DNA from: Burkholderiales bacterium
GTDB lineage: Bacteria > Pseudomonadota > Gammaproteobacteria > Burkholderiales > Casimicrobiaceae
Assembly: GCA_025935435.1 (NCBI GenBank)
Contig: JAICVH010000187.1
Location: 1 to 5,630, forward strand
Length of the DNA: 5,630 nucleotides
Reading direction: 5' to 3'
Below, piece by piece: positions 1 through 5,626 of the stretch (position 1 is its first letter; every line of letters begins with the position of its first letter). The notes below the pieces were generated by a model. It was given only the letters and a program-made list of their open reading frames with translations. It did no database searches and was not told the origin of the DNA. A program made the translations under genes and the position numbers.

Positions 1-780
1 ATGCTCGAGGACATCGCGATCCTCACGGGCGGCACGGTCATCGCTGAAGAACTCGGACTGAAGCTCGAGAACGCATCGCTCAAGGACCTGGGCCGTGCGA
101 AGCGCGTCGAAGTCGCGAAGGAAGACACGACGGTCATCGACGGTGCCGGTGAGAAGGCGGCGATCGAGGCGCGCGTGAAGAACATCCGCAAGCAGATCGA
201 GGAAGCGACGTCCGACTACGACAAGGAAAAGCTGCAGGAACGCGTGGCCAAGCTCGCCGGCGGTGTCGCGGTGATCAAGGTCGGTGCGGCGACCGAAGTC
301 GAAATGAAGGAAAAGAAGGCGCGTGTCGAAGATGCGTTGCATGCAACGCGTGCGGCCGTCGAGGAGGGCATCGTCGCCGGCGGTGGCGTCGCGTACCTGC
401 GCGCCCGCTCGAACCTCAAGAACCTGAAGGGCGACAACGCCGATCAGGACGCGGGGATCAAGATCGTGCTGCGTGCGCTCGAAGAGCCGATGCGCCAGAT
501 CGTCAACAACGCCGGCGACGAGCCGTCGGTGGTCGTCAACAAGATCGTTGAAGGCAAGGGCAACTACGGCTTCAACGCGCAGACTGGCGAGTACGGCGAC
601 CTGGTCGAGATGGGTGTCGTCGACCCGACCAAGGTGACGCGCTTTGCGCTGCAAAACGCGGCTTCGGTCGCGAGCCTGATGCTGACGACCGACGCAATGG
701 TTGCGGAACTTCCGAAGGACGAGAAGCCCGCGATGCCGGGCGGTGGCGGCATGGGCGGCATGGGCGACATGGACATGTAA
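1..780 (+). CDS. groEL: Chaperonin GroEL (Hsp60), C-terminal part; 5' end lies outside the window
   Basis: This is the large subunit of the cytosolic GroEL/GroES folding machine, an ATP-driven 14-mer that encloses unfolded proteins. The 259 residues seen correspond to about residue 288 onward of the roughly 548-residue E. coli protein, so the ATG at base 1 is an internal methionine and not the start. The fragment covers the end of the apical domain, the intermediate domain and the C-terminal equatorial domain. The family signature AAVEEGIVAGGG is at fragment residues 118-129. D111 aligns with the ATPase residue D398 of E. coli, and D208 in DPTKVTR aligns with the nucleotide-contacting D495. 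The tail is Gly/Met-rich (GGGGMGGMGDMDM), as in many proteobacterial GroELs, although it ends in an Asp-Met variation of the GGM repeat. The frame is intact to TAA at 778-780, and no truncation is visible apart from the window edge. groES is expected upstream, out of view. Identification is essentially certain. Confidence 0.98.
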   Translation: MLEDIAILTGGTVIAEELGLKLENASLKDLGRAKRVEVAKEDTTVIDGAGEKAAIEARVKNIRKQIEEATSDYDKEKLQERVAKLAGGVAVIKVGAATEVEMKEKKARVEDALHATRAAVEEGIVAGGGVAYLRARSNLKNLKGDNADQDAGIKIVLRALEEPMRQIVNNAGDEPSVVVNKIVEGKGNYGFNAQTGEYGDLVEMGVVDPTKVTRFALQNAASVASLMLTTDAMVAELPKDEKPAMPGGGGMGGMGDMDM

Positions 781-804
781 TTTCGTCCAGCATCAGGCTT
801 TGCG

Positions 805-835
805 CGAAGGCCCGGGCAACCGGGCCTTCGTGTTT
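805..835 (+). terminator. Rho-independent terminator of groEL
   Basis: A perfect 11-bp GC-rich stem (805-815 pairs with 820-830) encloses a GCAA tetraloop of the stable GNRA class and is followed by TGTTT. It begins 24 bases after the groEL stop codon. The T-tract is short and interrupted, so termination rests mainly on the very stable stem. Read from the other strand, the hairpin is followed by GCGCAAAGCC with no T-run, so it probably does not terminate the convergent receptor gene efficiently. Confidence 0.85.
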
Positions 836-866
836 CAAGCTCAATGAAACGCGTTGGGTGTCGAGC

Positions 867-3590
867 TCAATGCAAGACGTACTTCACGCCTGCCCAGAAC
901 AATCGGCCATGCGGGTCTGCGTATGACGGATCATAGCCAAATTGCGAAGATTGGCTTTGTATCGAAAATGGGGGATCCCGGTCGAACACGTTCTTGATTC
1001 CGGCCGAGAGCGTCCAGTTACGGAAGCCCTTGTAGAGAACGCCGATGTTCCAGATGTCGTAGTCGCCGATGCGTCGCTGTCGGCCGCCGGTTCCGGGCGC
1101 CGGCGGCTGATCGTAGCCCCCCGTCTGATAGTTCTCGGTCACCGAGACCGACCACGGTCCATACGTCCAGTCGAGCATCAGGAAGTGATGCCAATACGGT
1201 GAGAGACCTCCCGTGGCCACGACGTAATGATTCACGAGATTGATGTAGCTACCGTCCAGTTGTTGCGGCGAGTTCTGGATCGTGTACGTGCCGTTCAGCA
1301 TGACGTTGACGGCACCCCACGTTCGAGGCGGCCCGCGATACTGAAGATTCACGTCGACTGCCGTCACCTTGAAATTGCCAAGATTCGTCAGGAACTGGTC
1401 GATCCGGACAATCGGACCGGGCAGCGTCGGATGACTTGGTTCCGCTGGGGCTCGGTGGATAAGAAAGCACGTCCGCCCCGTGATCCCGTCGGGGCACTGG
1501 AGAAAGATATCGAGTGGGGAAAACGCGTTGATCCGATTCTTCTGCAAAAGCGACACGTAGTCGACGCCGAGCGATAGCCCGGTTATGGGCGCCCAGACGG
1601 CGCCGACGCTCCATTGCTGTGAGTTGGTTGCCTGCAAGTCCGGGTTGCCGCCGAAAATCGTCGGAAATTGCCGGTTGCAATCCTGCGGGATCTGCGGACA
1701 TCGTGCCGGGTCGCTCACGCTGTTCGTGAAGCCGGACACCAGGGGTTGATGCAAGCCGGTGAGACTGGGGGCGAAAAAACCGGTTCCGGCCGACGTGCGC
1801 AGCAACAGCGTGCGGTGCGGCTGCCAGCGGAGCGAGAATTTGGGGTTTGTCGTGCTGCCGAAATCGCTGTAATGATCGTAGCGAACCGCGACGTTGGCTT
1901 CGAGCGACATAAACAACGGTACGTTCGCTTCGGCAAATCCCGCGAGCACCGTGCGACTTCCGGCAAGCGACGGTAGCGCACCCACGTTGATGATGTCGCC
2001 GGACTCGAGAATCGGATCCGACACCTGTTCGACTCTCTCCCTCCTGGCATCGATGCCTGCGGCCAATGCGACGGGTCCGGCCGGAAGTCGATACACCTCG
2101 TTCGTCACATGAAAATCGAACGACATCAGCGAAGCGCGTCCCGTACGAAGCGTGCGGTTTACCTCGGTTGCGGCCAGCGCGTCGATCACTGCCGGTGAAT
2201 TGGGGCCGAACGGATTGACGACGCCACTGTTCACCAGGGGAATGATCGCGGATTGGCGCGCGTTACTGCCCGCGTAGCGGCTGTCGATGCTGCTTTGGTT
2301 GTAATTCAATGCGCCGTCGTAATCCCACCCTGCGATCCTTCCCTTAAGGCCGGTAACGACGCTCCATTGCTCGGACGTCGGTGCAATGACTCGCGGTCCG
2401 AGCTCGGTCGCGCGCCAGAAGAGATTCAGTGGCTTGCCGTCGATACCGAACGCGGCGGCGAACGCATGCGGATAGAACGCGCTGGTCGGAGGCAGCAGGA
2501 AACCGGCACCGCGAGAAGTGACCTGACTCGAGACGGGTAGCGGGCTTATGGCAAACGTGAACTCGTTGCGCGCGTAGACCCCGTCGAGGAAAAGCGCGTG
2601 ATCGCGTGTCATCTGCCAATTGAGCGCGGCGACCACGCTGACGCGCTCGCTCGGATCGATGATCGTCTGCCCGTCGGTGCTCGCAAAACGGCACTGAAAT
2701 TGGTTGGCGCTCCCTGCGGTCGGGAATGACCGCGGCGGCGCGCATGTGGGGTTGCGGTAACCATTGGCAGGATCACCGGTCGGATTGCGGATCCCCATGG
2801 GTGTTTCGACGTTGGCGGGTACGGAGTTGACATTCGTTCGGTCGAAGTTCTCGTCCGGGATGTAGGCGCGCGCTGCGAACGCGCGATCGCGACCTTGGAT
2901 TCCGCCGAGCTTCTGATAGTCGACCGTGGCGAACGCATTGAACCGCTGTGCCGCGAAGTCGCCATAGCCTGCCGTTACGGTGTAGCGCTTTGCATATCCG
3001 CCCGTATGCTCCGGGGACGTGTATTGCACCTGCGCCTCGGCGCCAGCGTAGTCCTTGCGCAGGATGAAGTTGATGACGCCCGCCATCGCGTCGCTGCCGT
3101 AGATCGCGCTGGCGCCGCCTCTCAGAACCTCAACGCGCTCGACCGCGGCAAGCGGGATGGCATTGAGATCGGCGCCGATCGTCGTGAATGCGTAATTCGC
3201 AATGCGGCGTCCGTTCAAAAGGACCAGCGTCGCCTGGTGCCCGATACCGCGTAGTGCCGCCGCTGCGAAGCCGGGTTGCCCGGTACCGCCAAGCGCCTGT
3301 GCCTCGGTGAAGCCGCTGTAGGTCGTGGAGATTGCGTGAACGAGTTCTTCCGTGGTCTGGAAGTTGGCGCGCTCGATTTCATCGCGCGTAATGACCTGTA
3401 GCGGAAGCCCGGTTTGACCGTCGATCGCCGGAATGCGCGTCCCGGTGACGGTGATCTTTTCGAGAACGGCTACGTCGGGAGCATGTTCCGCCGCAGACTG
3501 TGCCGATGCGGGTGCGATGACGCTCTGGGCGCAGTTGCCGGCGAGCAGCAAGGCGACCGACACCGCAACCTGCCTGCGCGGGCAGTTCAT
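867..3590 (-). CDS. TonB-dependent outer-membrane receptor, substrate unknown
   Basis: This is a 907-residue outer-membrane beta-barrel receptor that would import a scarce ligand using energy passed on by TonB-ExbB-ExbD. Residues 1-30 form a signal peptide: a basic start (NCPRR), a hydrophobic core (VAVSVALLLAG) and a likely cleavage site after PASA. A TonB-box-like ITVTG is at 46-50. The plug domain spans about 60-175 and includes LLNGRRI and the classic run VERVEVLRGGASAIYGSDAM. The barrel follows, with family landmarks GGNPDLQATNSQQWS (647-661), GIKNVFDRDPPF (864-875) and GRLFWAGVKY (895-904). Start choice: the ATG at 3588-3590 has AGGGAGG 8 bases upstream and sits directly before the signal peptide. 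The open frame does extend 32 codons further to a TTG, but that stretch is Arg/Cys-rich and not signal-like. The mature protein has six cysteines in three close pairs. It ends in His, not the usual aromatic residue. Ligand class (siderophore, vitamin, carbohydrate or other) cannot be told. Confidence 0.93.
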   Translation of the reverse strand: MNCPRRQVAVSVALLLAGNCAQSVIAPASAQSAAEHAPDVAVLEKITVTGTRIPAIDGQTGLPLQVITRDEIERANFQTTEELVHAISTTYSGFTEAQALGGTGQPGFAAAALRGIGHQATLVLLNGRRIANYAFTTIGADLNAIPLAAVERVEVLRGGASAIYGSDAMAGVINFILRKDYAGAEAQVQYTSPEHTGGYAKRYTVTAGYGDFAAQRFNAFATVDYQKLGGIQGRDRAFAARAYIPDENFDRTNVNSVPANVETPMGIRNPTGDPANGYRNPTCAPPRSFPTAGSANQFQCRFASTDGQTIIDPSERVSVVAALNWQMTRDHALFLDGVYARNEFTFAISPLPVSSQVTSRGAGFLLPPTSAFYPHAFAAAFGIDGKPLNLFWRATELGPRVIAPTSEQWSVVTGLKGRIAGWDYDGALNYNQSSIDSRYAGSNARQSAIIPLVNSGVVNPFGPNSPAVIDALAATEVNRTLRTGRASLMSFDFHVTNEVYRLPAGPVALAAGIDARRERVEQVSDPILESGDIINVGALPSLAGSRTVLAGFAEANVPLFMSLEANVAVRYDHYSDFGSTTNPKFSLRWQPHRTLLLRTSAGTGFFAPSLTGLHQPLVSGFTNSVSDPARCPQIPQDCNRQFPTIFGGNPDLQATNSQQWSVGAVWAPITGLSLGVDYVSLLQKNRINAFSPLDIFLQCPDGITGRTCFLIHRAPAEPSHPTLPGPIVRIDQFLTNLGNFKVTAVDVNLQYRGPPRTWGAVNVMLNGTYTIQNSPQQLDGSYINLVNHYVVATGGLSPYWHHFLMLDWTYGPWSVSVTENYQTGGYDQPPAPGTGGRQRRIGDYDIWNIGVLYKGFRNWTLSAGIKNVFDRDPPFSIQSQSSQFGYDPSYADPHGRLFWAGVKYVLH

Positions 3591-3598
3591 TGTCGGAT

Positions 3599-3605
3599 CC
3601 TCCCT
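3599..3605 (-). promoter_or_regulatory. Ribosome binding site of the TonB receptor gene
   Basis: The minus strand reads AGGGAGG, a near-ideal Shine-Dalgarno sequence, 8 bases before the ATG at 3588-3590. It decides the start in favour of the 907-residue form over the longer TTG-initiated frame. Confidence 0.8.
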
Positions 3606-3611
3606 GGCTCC

Positions 3612-3651
3612 GCGAACACCCGCGGTTTCGCCGCATCTGCCGGGTGTTCGC
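3612..3651. repeat. 11-bp perfect inverted repeat in the receptor's leader/promoter region
   Basis: GCGAACACCCG at 3612-3622 is the exact reverse complement of CGGGTGTTCGC at 3641-3651, with 18 bases between. The repeat ends 21 bases before the receptor start codon, just outside the Shine-Dalgarno. The spacer offers an alternative short stem (GCGG 3622-3625 with CCGC 3631-3634). No T-run follows on either strand, so it is not a standard terminator. It could be an operator for a dimeric regulator, or a leader hairpin in the receptor mRNA affecting translation or stability. The repeat is seen directly; its role is inference. Confidence 0.6.
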
Positions 3652-3746
3652 CGATGACGTGTACACCTTTGGCCGGGACGGCACAAGGATCGCCGATGGC
3701 CTCGCCTTGCACGCCTCCACGGCGCGCAGCAGCGTTAGTCACGCGT

Positions 3747-3775
3747 TTGACCCGTGCAGGCCCTCGGCCTACAGT
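3747..3775 (+). promoter_or_regulatory. Candidate sigma-70 promoter of the substrate-binding protein gene
   Basis: The -35 box TTGACC (3747-3752, five of six consensus bases) and the -10 box TACAGT (3770-3775, four of six) are separated by exactly 17 bases. Transcription would start near 3782, giving a leader of about 85 bases before the ATG at 3867. A small dyad, AGGCC-CTC-GGCCT (3758-3770), fills the spacer and touches the -10 box. In GC-rich DNA this match is better than chance looks elsewhere in the gap, but it is not proof. Confidence 0.5.
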
Positions 3776-3854
3776 CCTTGGTTGCACTGCGACGACCATC
3801 GGGCTCAGCCGGAGCGGGGTCGATACCGGGTTGCGCTCGCGTGCACGGGATGTC

Positions 3855-3861
3855 AAGAGGG
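3855..3861 (+). promoter_or_regulatory. Ribosome binding site of the substrate-binding protein gene
   Basis: AAGAGGG lies 5 bases before the ATG at 3867-3869. It supports that start over the TTG at 3414, from which the same frame is open but runs antisense through the receptor gene. Confidence 0.65.
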
Positions 3862-3866
3862 CTGCA

Positions 3867-4811
3867 ATGGATCGCCGCGCATTCACATCCGCATTGGCGA
3901 GTGCGCTGATCGGCGCGTCGTCATTCGCACGCTCACAACCGCAGCCACGGATGAAGCGCGTTGGCGCCATCTTTTACGGGACGGCACTCGCGGGACCGGA
4001 CCCCAAGGTTGCTGAAGCTCTGCGCGCTTACGGGTGGGTCGAAGGGCAGACCATCGAGTTTCAGCGGCGAGGAGGTGCGCGGCCCGAAGAGCTGGCAGCC
4101 ATTGCGCGCGACTTCGCCGAGCAGCGGCTTGACGTCGTCATCGCCTTTGGCACGCCCGCCGCGCGGGCGATGCAGCAAGCGACACGAACCATTCCCATAG
4201 TCTTCAACGTTGCCGCCGATCCCGTGGCGAGCGGATTGGTGGCAAGTCTTGCGCGTCCGGGCGCGAACCTGACCGGTTTTTGCGAAGGACTCTACGACGG
4301 CAAGATGTTGCAGCTCGTCAAGGAGATACGACCGCACGCTGCGCTCGTCATTTACCCGCAGCCACGCCTGCAAGACGACGTCGTTGCGACCGCCCGGTCG
4401 CTTGGCCTCGTTGTGCGCGGGATCGCCGTCGCCGGGCCGGAAGATTTGGACCACTTCTTCAGCGAGCTTGGAAGCGCCCGCGCGGATGCCGTAATCATCC
4501 CGCCGCATCCCTGGCTCCGCAGCCATATGTGGCAGCGGATTGCCAATGGCTTGATCGCGCTCCGGCTGCCTGCCATCGGTCCCGACCGGGACTTCGTGAA
4601 AACGGGCGGTCTGATGTCGTTTTCACCGAAACCCTCGCCTCGTGGCGTCGCGATCCTCGATCGCCTGCTTCGCGGCGCCAATCCAGCCGAGATCGCCGTT
4701 GAGCTTCCAACCGAATTCGATCTTGCCGTCAACCTGAACACGGCAGCGGTAATTGGCGTGGTGGTCCCGGTCTCCGTCCAGATGCGCGCAGATGAGGTGA
4801 TTCGTTCCTAG
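3867..4811 (+). CDS. ABC transporter substrate-binding protein, ABC_sub_bind (PF04392) family
   Basis: This is a 314-residue periplasmic binding protein of the family that includes TrpX-like proteins, which bind a small solute and deliver it to an inner-membrane ABC permease. Residues 1 to about 23 look like an export signal: MDRRAF resembles a twin-arginine (Tat) motif, then a short hydrophobic stretch and an Ala/Arg/Ser cleavage region. There is no lipobox cysteine, so it should be a soluble periplasmic protein. Family landmarks are GTPAARAMQQATRTIPIVF (95-113), DPVASGLVASLARPGANLTG (118-137), GLMSFSPKPSPRGVAILDRL (248-267), PTEFDLAVNLNTA (281-293) and RADEVI (307-312). The length is normal for the family. 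Start choice rests on the signal sequence and AAGAGGG 5 bases upstream. No permease or ATPase gene is in view, so it is an orphan here. Its divergent partner is a TonB receptor. Family members often have unknown ligands, and this one cannot be assigned. The long upstream extension of the open frame (from 3414) is antisense to the receptor and is not part of the gene. Confidence 0.9.
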   Translation: MDRRAFTSALASALIGASSFARSQPQPRMKRVGAIFYGTALAGPDPKVAEALRAYGWVEGQTIEFQRRGGARPEELAAIARDFAEQRLDVVIAFGTPAARAMQQATRTIPIVFNVAADPVASGLVASLARPGANLTGFCEGLYDGKMLQLVKEIRPHAALVIYPQPRLQDDVVATARSLGLVVRGIAVAGPEDLDHFFSELGSARADAVIIPPHPWLRSHMWQRIANGLIALRLPAIGPDRDFVKTGGLMSFSPKPSPRGVAILDRLLRGANPAEIAVELPTEFDLAVNLNTAAVIGVVVPVSVQMRADEVIRS

Positions 4812-5027
4812 CGAGCGCGGGTACCCTGCATCGAACGATCGGCGCACAACGTTGTGCGCGCGCCACCACATCGCCGACGGGAAGGCGATCTGCGCGTGGT
4901 TGTCATCAACAGCCGACAAATATGCATTAGACTGGCAGCGGCCCGCGTAACGCAGGGAAACCGCAACCGATATGCTTCAGTCATCGTCCGCCGCAGTCGT
5001 GTCGACGCGCCCGGTTCGCGGATCGCG
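4812..5027. other. Intergenic region before the DUF2726 gene
   Basis: This 216-base gap begins with the 18-bp palindrome. An imperfect hairpin follows: ACCAC (4865-4869) with GTGGT (4896-4900), and ATCGCC (4870-4875) with GGCGAT (4884-4889). Next is the most AT-rich patch of the gap (4917-4933), where a promoter might sit: TTGTCA (4900-4905) is a good -35 box, but the nearest -10-like TATGCA (4921-4926) lies only 15 bases away and is poor. A second ATATGC occurs at 4970-4975. The gap is open in the frame of the downstream gene from a GTG at 4854, but that stretch uses rare codons (ATA, AGA, GTA) and is strongly basic, so I read it as non-coding. Confidence 0.5.
4842..4859. repeat. 18-bp perfect palindrome, possible operator
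   Basis: GCGCACAACGTTGTGCGC is fully self-complementary with no unpaired centre. It starts 30 bases after the binding-protein stop codon and ends 168 bases before the DUF2726 gene. The central AACGTT with flanking symmetry resembles the layout of LacI/GalR-family operators (PurR sites share the AACGTT core). In RNA it could fold as a 7-bp stem with an ACGT loop, but no T-tract follows, so it is a poor terminator. The palindrome is seen directly; its role as operator is inference. Confidence 0.55.
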
Positions 5028-5618
5028 ATGACTTCCGGCCTGATCTTCGGCGTTGCCGTGATCACGCTCGCGGCGGTGATCGTCGCCGGCCTGATGCGGC
5101 GGAATCGAGAGGCGCCGGTGGGTGCGCGCTCGTCGATCGACGGCCCGACTGCCGTCGCCCAGTGGACCGAGGGCGAGACGACACGCCTTTTGTCGTCAGC
5201 CGAAGTTCCGGGCCTCTACCTGTTGCGGCCGCGTTTCCTGTCGAAGGCCGAAAACGTCGTGTTTCTTTTGCTCAAGGCGGCGTTTCCCCGTCATGAAGTT
5301 TTCGCGCGCGTGCGGTTGGCCGACGTGCTGCAGGTCAAGATCGGGCCGCAGGGGATGGAGCGGCTGCGCGCCTTCCGCAAGATCGCGAACCAGCACGTCG
5401 GATTCGTCGTGTGTGACCGCGACATGACGATCGTCGCCATCGTCGACGCGAAGGAGCCCGACCAGGTGATCGATCCGCGGGATCAAAAGCTCGAGACGAT
5501 CAAGCAGCGCTGCCTTCAGGCGGCGCAGGTCAAATACGTCTGCATCTATCCGCCGCAGCTGCCGCGTTACCGGGAACTGCGCGAGCAGATCCTCGGCCCG
5601 GCCGCGGAACTCGTCTAA
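5028..5618 (+). CDS. Membrane-anchored DUF2726-like protein
   Basis: This is a 196-residue protein of unknown function. Residues 4-22 form one hydrophobic helix (LIFGVAVITLAAVIVAGLM) followed by RRNRE, so it is probably anchored in the inner membrane with the rest in the cytoplasm. A linker of about 45 residues leads to a DUF2726-like domain at about 69-178. The domain is recognised from LSKAENVVFLLLKAAFP (71-87), VFARVRLADVLQVK (91-104), FRKIANQHVGFVVCD (116-130) and the following strand IVAIVDAKE (135-143). As I recall the family, this core usually reads vDFvlcd followed by IELDD; here the first Asp is Gly125 and the Glu/Asp run is VDAK (139-142). DUF2726 is thought to be related to restriction-endonuclease-like folds, so catalysis may be lost or rearranged. 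The ATG at 5028 is chosen because it begins the membrane helix; its Shine-Dalgarno (GCGGA, 5018-5022) is weak. TAA is at 5616-5618. The family call is from pattern memory. Confidence 0.75.
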   Translation: MTSGLIFGVAVITLAAVIVAGLMRRNREAPVGARSSIDGPTAVAQWTEGETTRLLSSAEVPGLYLLRPRFLSKAENVVFLLLKAAFPRHEVFARVRLADVLQVKIGPQGMERLRAFRKIANQHVGFVVCDRDMTIVAIVDAKEPDQVIDPRDQKLETIKQRCLQAAQVKYVCIYPPQLPRYRELREQILGPAAELV

Positions 5619-5626
5619 CCGCGGTT
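5617..5626. repeat. 10-bp palindrome overlapping the DUF2726 stop codon
   Basis: AACCGCGGTT is perfectly self-complementary and includes the last two bases of the TAA stop. The window ends four bases later, so it cannot be seen whether this is part of a larger terminator hairpin or only a chance GC-rich palindrome. Confidence 0.3.

Larger units (their letters stand above)
3591..3866. other. Divergent intergenic control region between receptor and binding-protein genes
   Basis: These 276 bases separate two divergent starts, and no convincing gene lies in them. They contain the receptor's Shine-Dalgarno, the 11-bp inverted repeat, an 8-bp palindrome GTGTACAC (3659-3666), a good rightward sigma-70-like promoter (3747-3775) and the binding protein's Shine-Dalgarno. 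For the leftward receptor gene, the only promoter candidate I saw is weak: minus-strand TTGTGC (3681-3686), a 17-base spacer, then TACACG (3658-3663), matching the consensus at three positions in each box. A minus-strand TTGACA (3851-3856) has no suitable -10 at normal spacing. No known riboswitch motif was recognised. Confidence 0.6.

Noticed and set aside
216..776. Minus-strand open frames inside groEL.
   Set aside because: They are antisense shadows of a highly conserved, strongly biased gene, and their compositions are low-complexity Ser/Pro/Arg.
805..835. Reading the groEL hairpin as a bidirectional terminator that also ends the receptor transcript.
   Set aside because: On the minus strand the stem is followed by GCGCAAAGCC, with no T-tract, so only the plus-strand function is supported.
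838..872. A 9-bp direct repeat AGCTCAATG (838-846 and 864-872) around the receptor stop codon.
   Set aside because: It is too short and isolated to call a target-site duplication or a regulatory repeat, and no mobile element lies between the copies.
942..3254. Several plus-strand open frames of 70-119 codons, and extra minus-strand ones, over the receptor gene.
   Set aside because: They are shadow frames of GC-rich coding DNA, with no recognisable domains and no ribosome binding sites that I could support. The receptor frame alone shows consistent family motifs over its whole length.
3591..3686. A 32-residue N-terminal extension of the TonB receptor from a TTG start.
   Set aside because: The extension is Arg/Cys/Gly-rich and would bury the signal peptide. 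The inner ATG at 3590 has a strong Shine-Dalgarno at ideal spacing.
3414..3866. The binding-protein frame stays open for 151 codons upstream of its ATG, from a TTG inside the receptor gene.
   Set aside because: It is antisense to the receptor's signal peptide and plug, then crosses the control region. Its sequence resembles no N-terminal domain, and the ATG at 3867 has both a Shine-Dalgarno and a signal peptide.
4854..5027. A 58-residue N-terminal extension of the DUF2726 protein from a GTG.
   Set aside because: That GTG lies within the 18-bp palindrome, the stretch uses rare codons (ATA, AGA, GTA), is very basic, and would place the membrane helix internally. The ATG at 5028 starts right at the helix.
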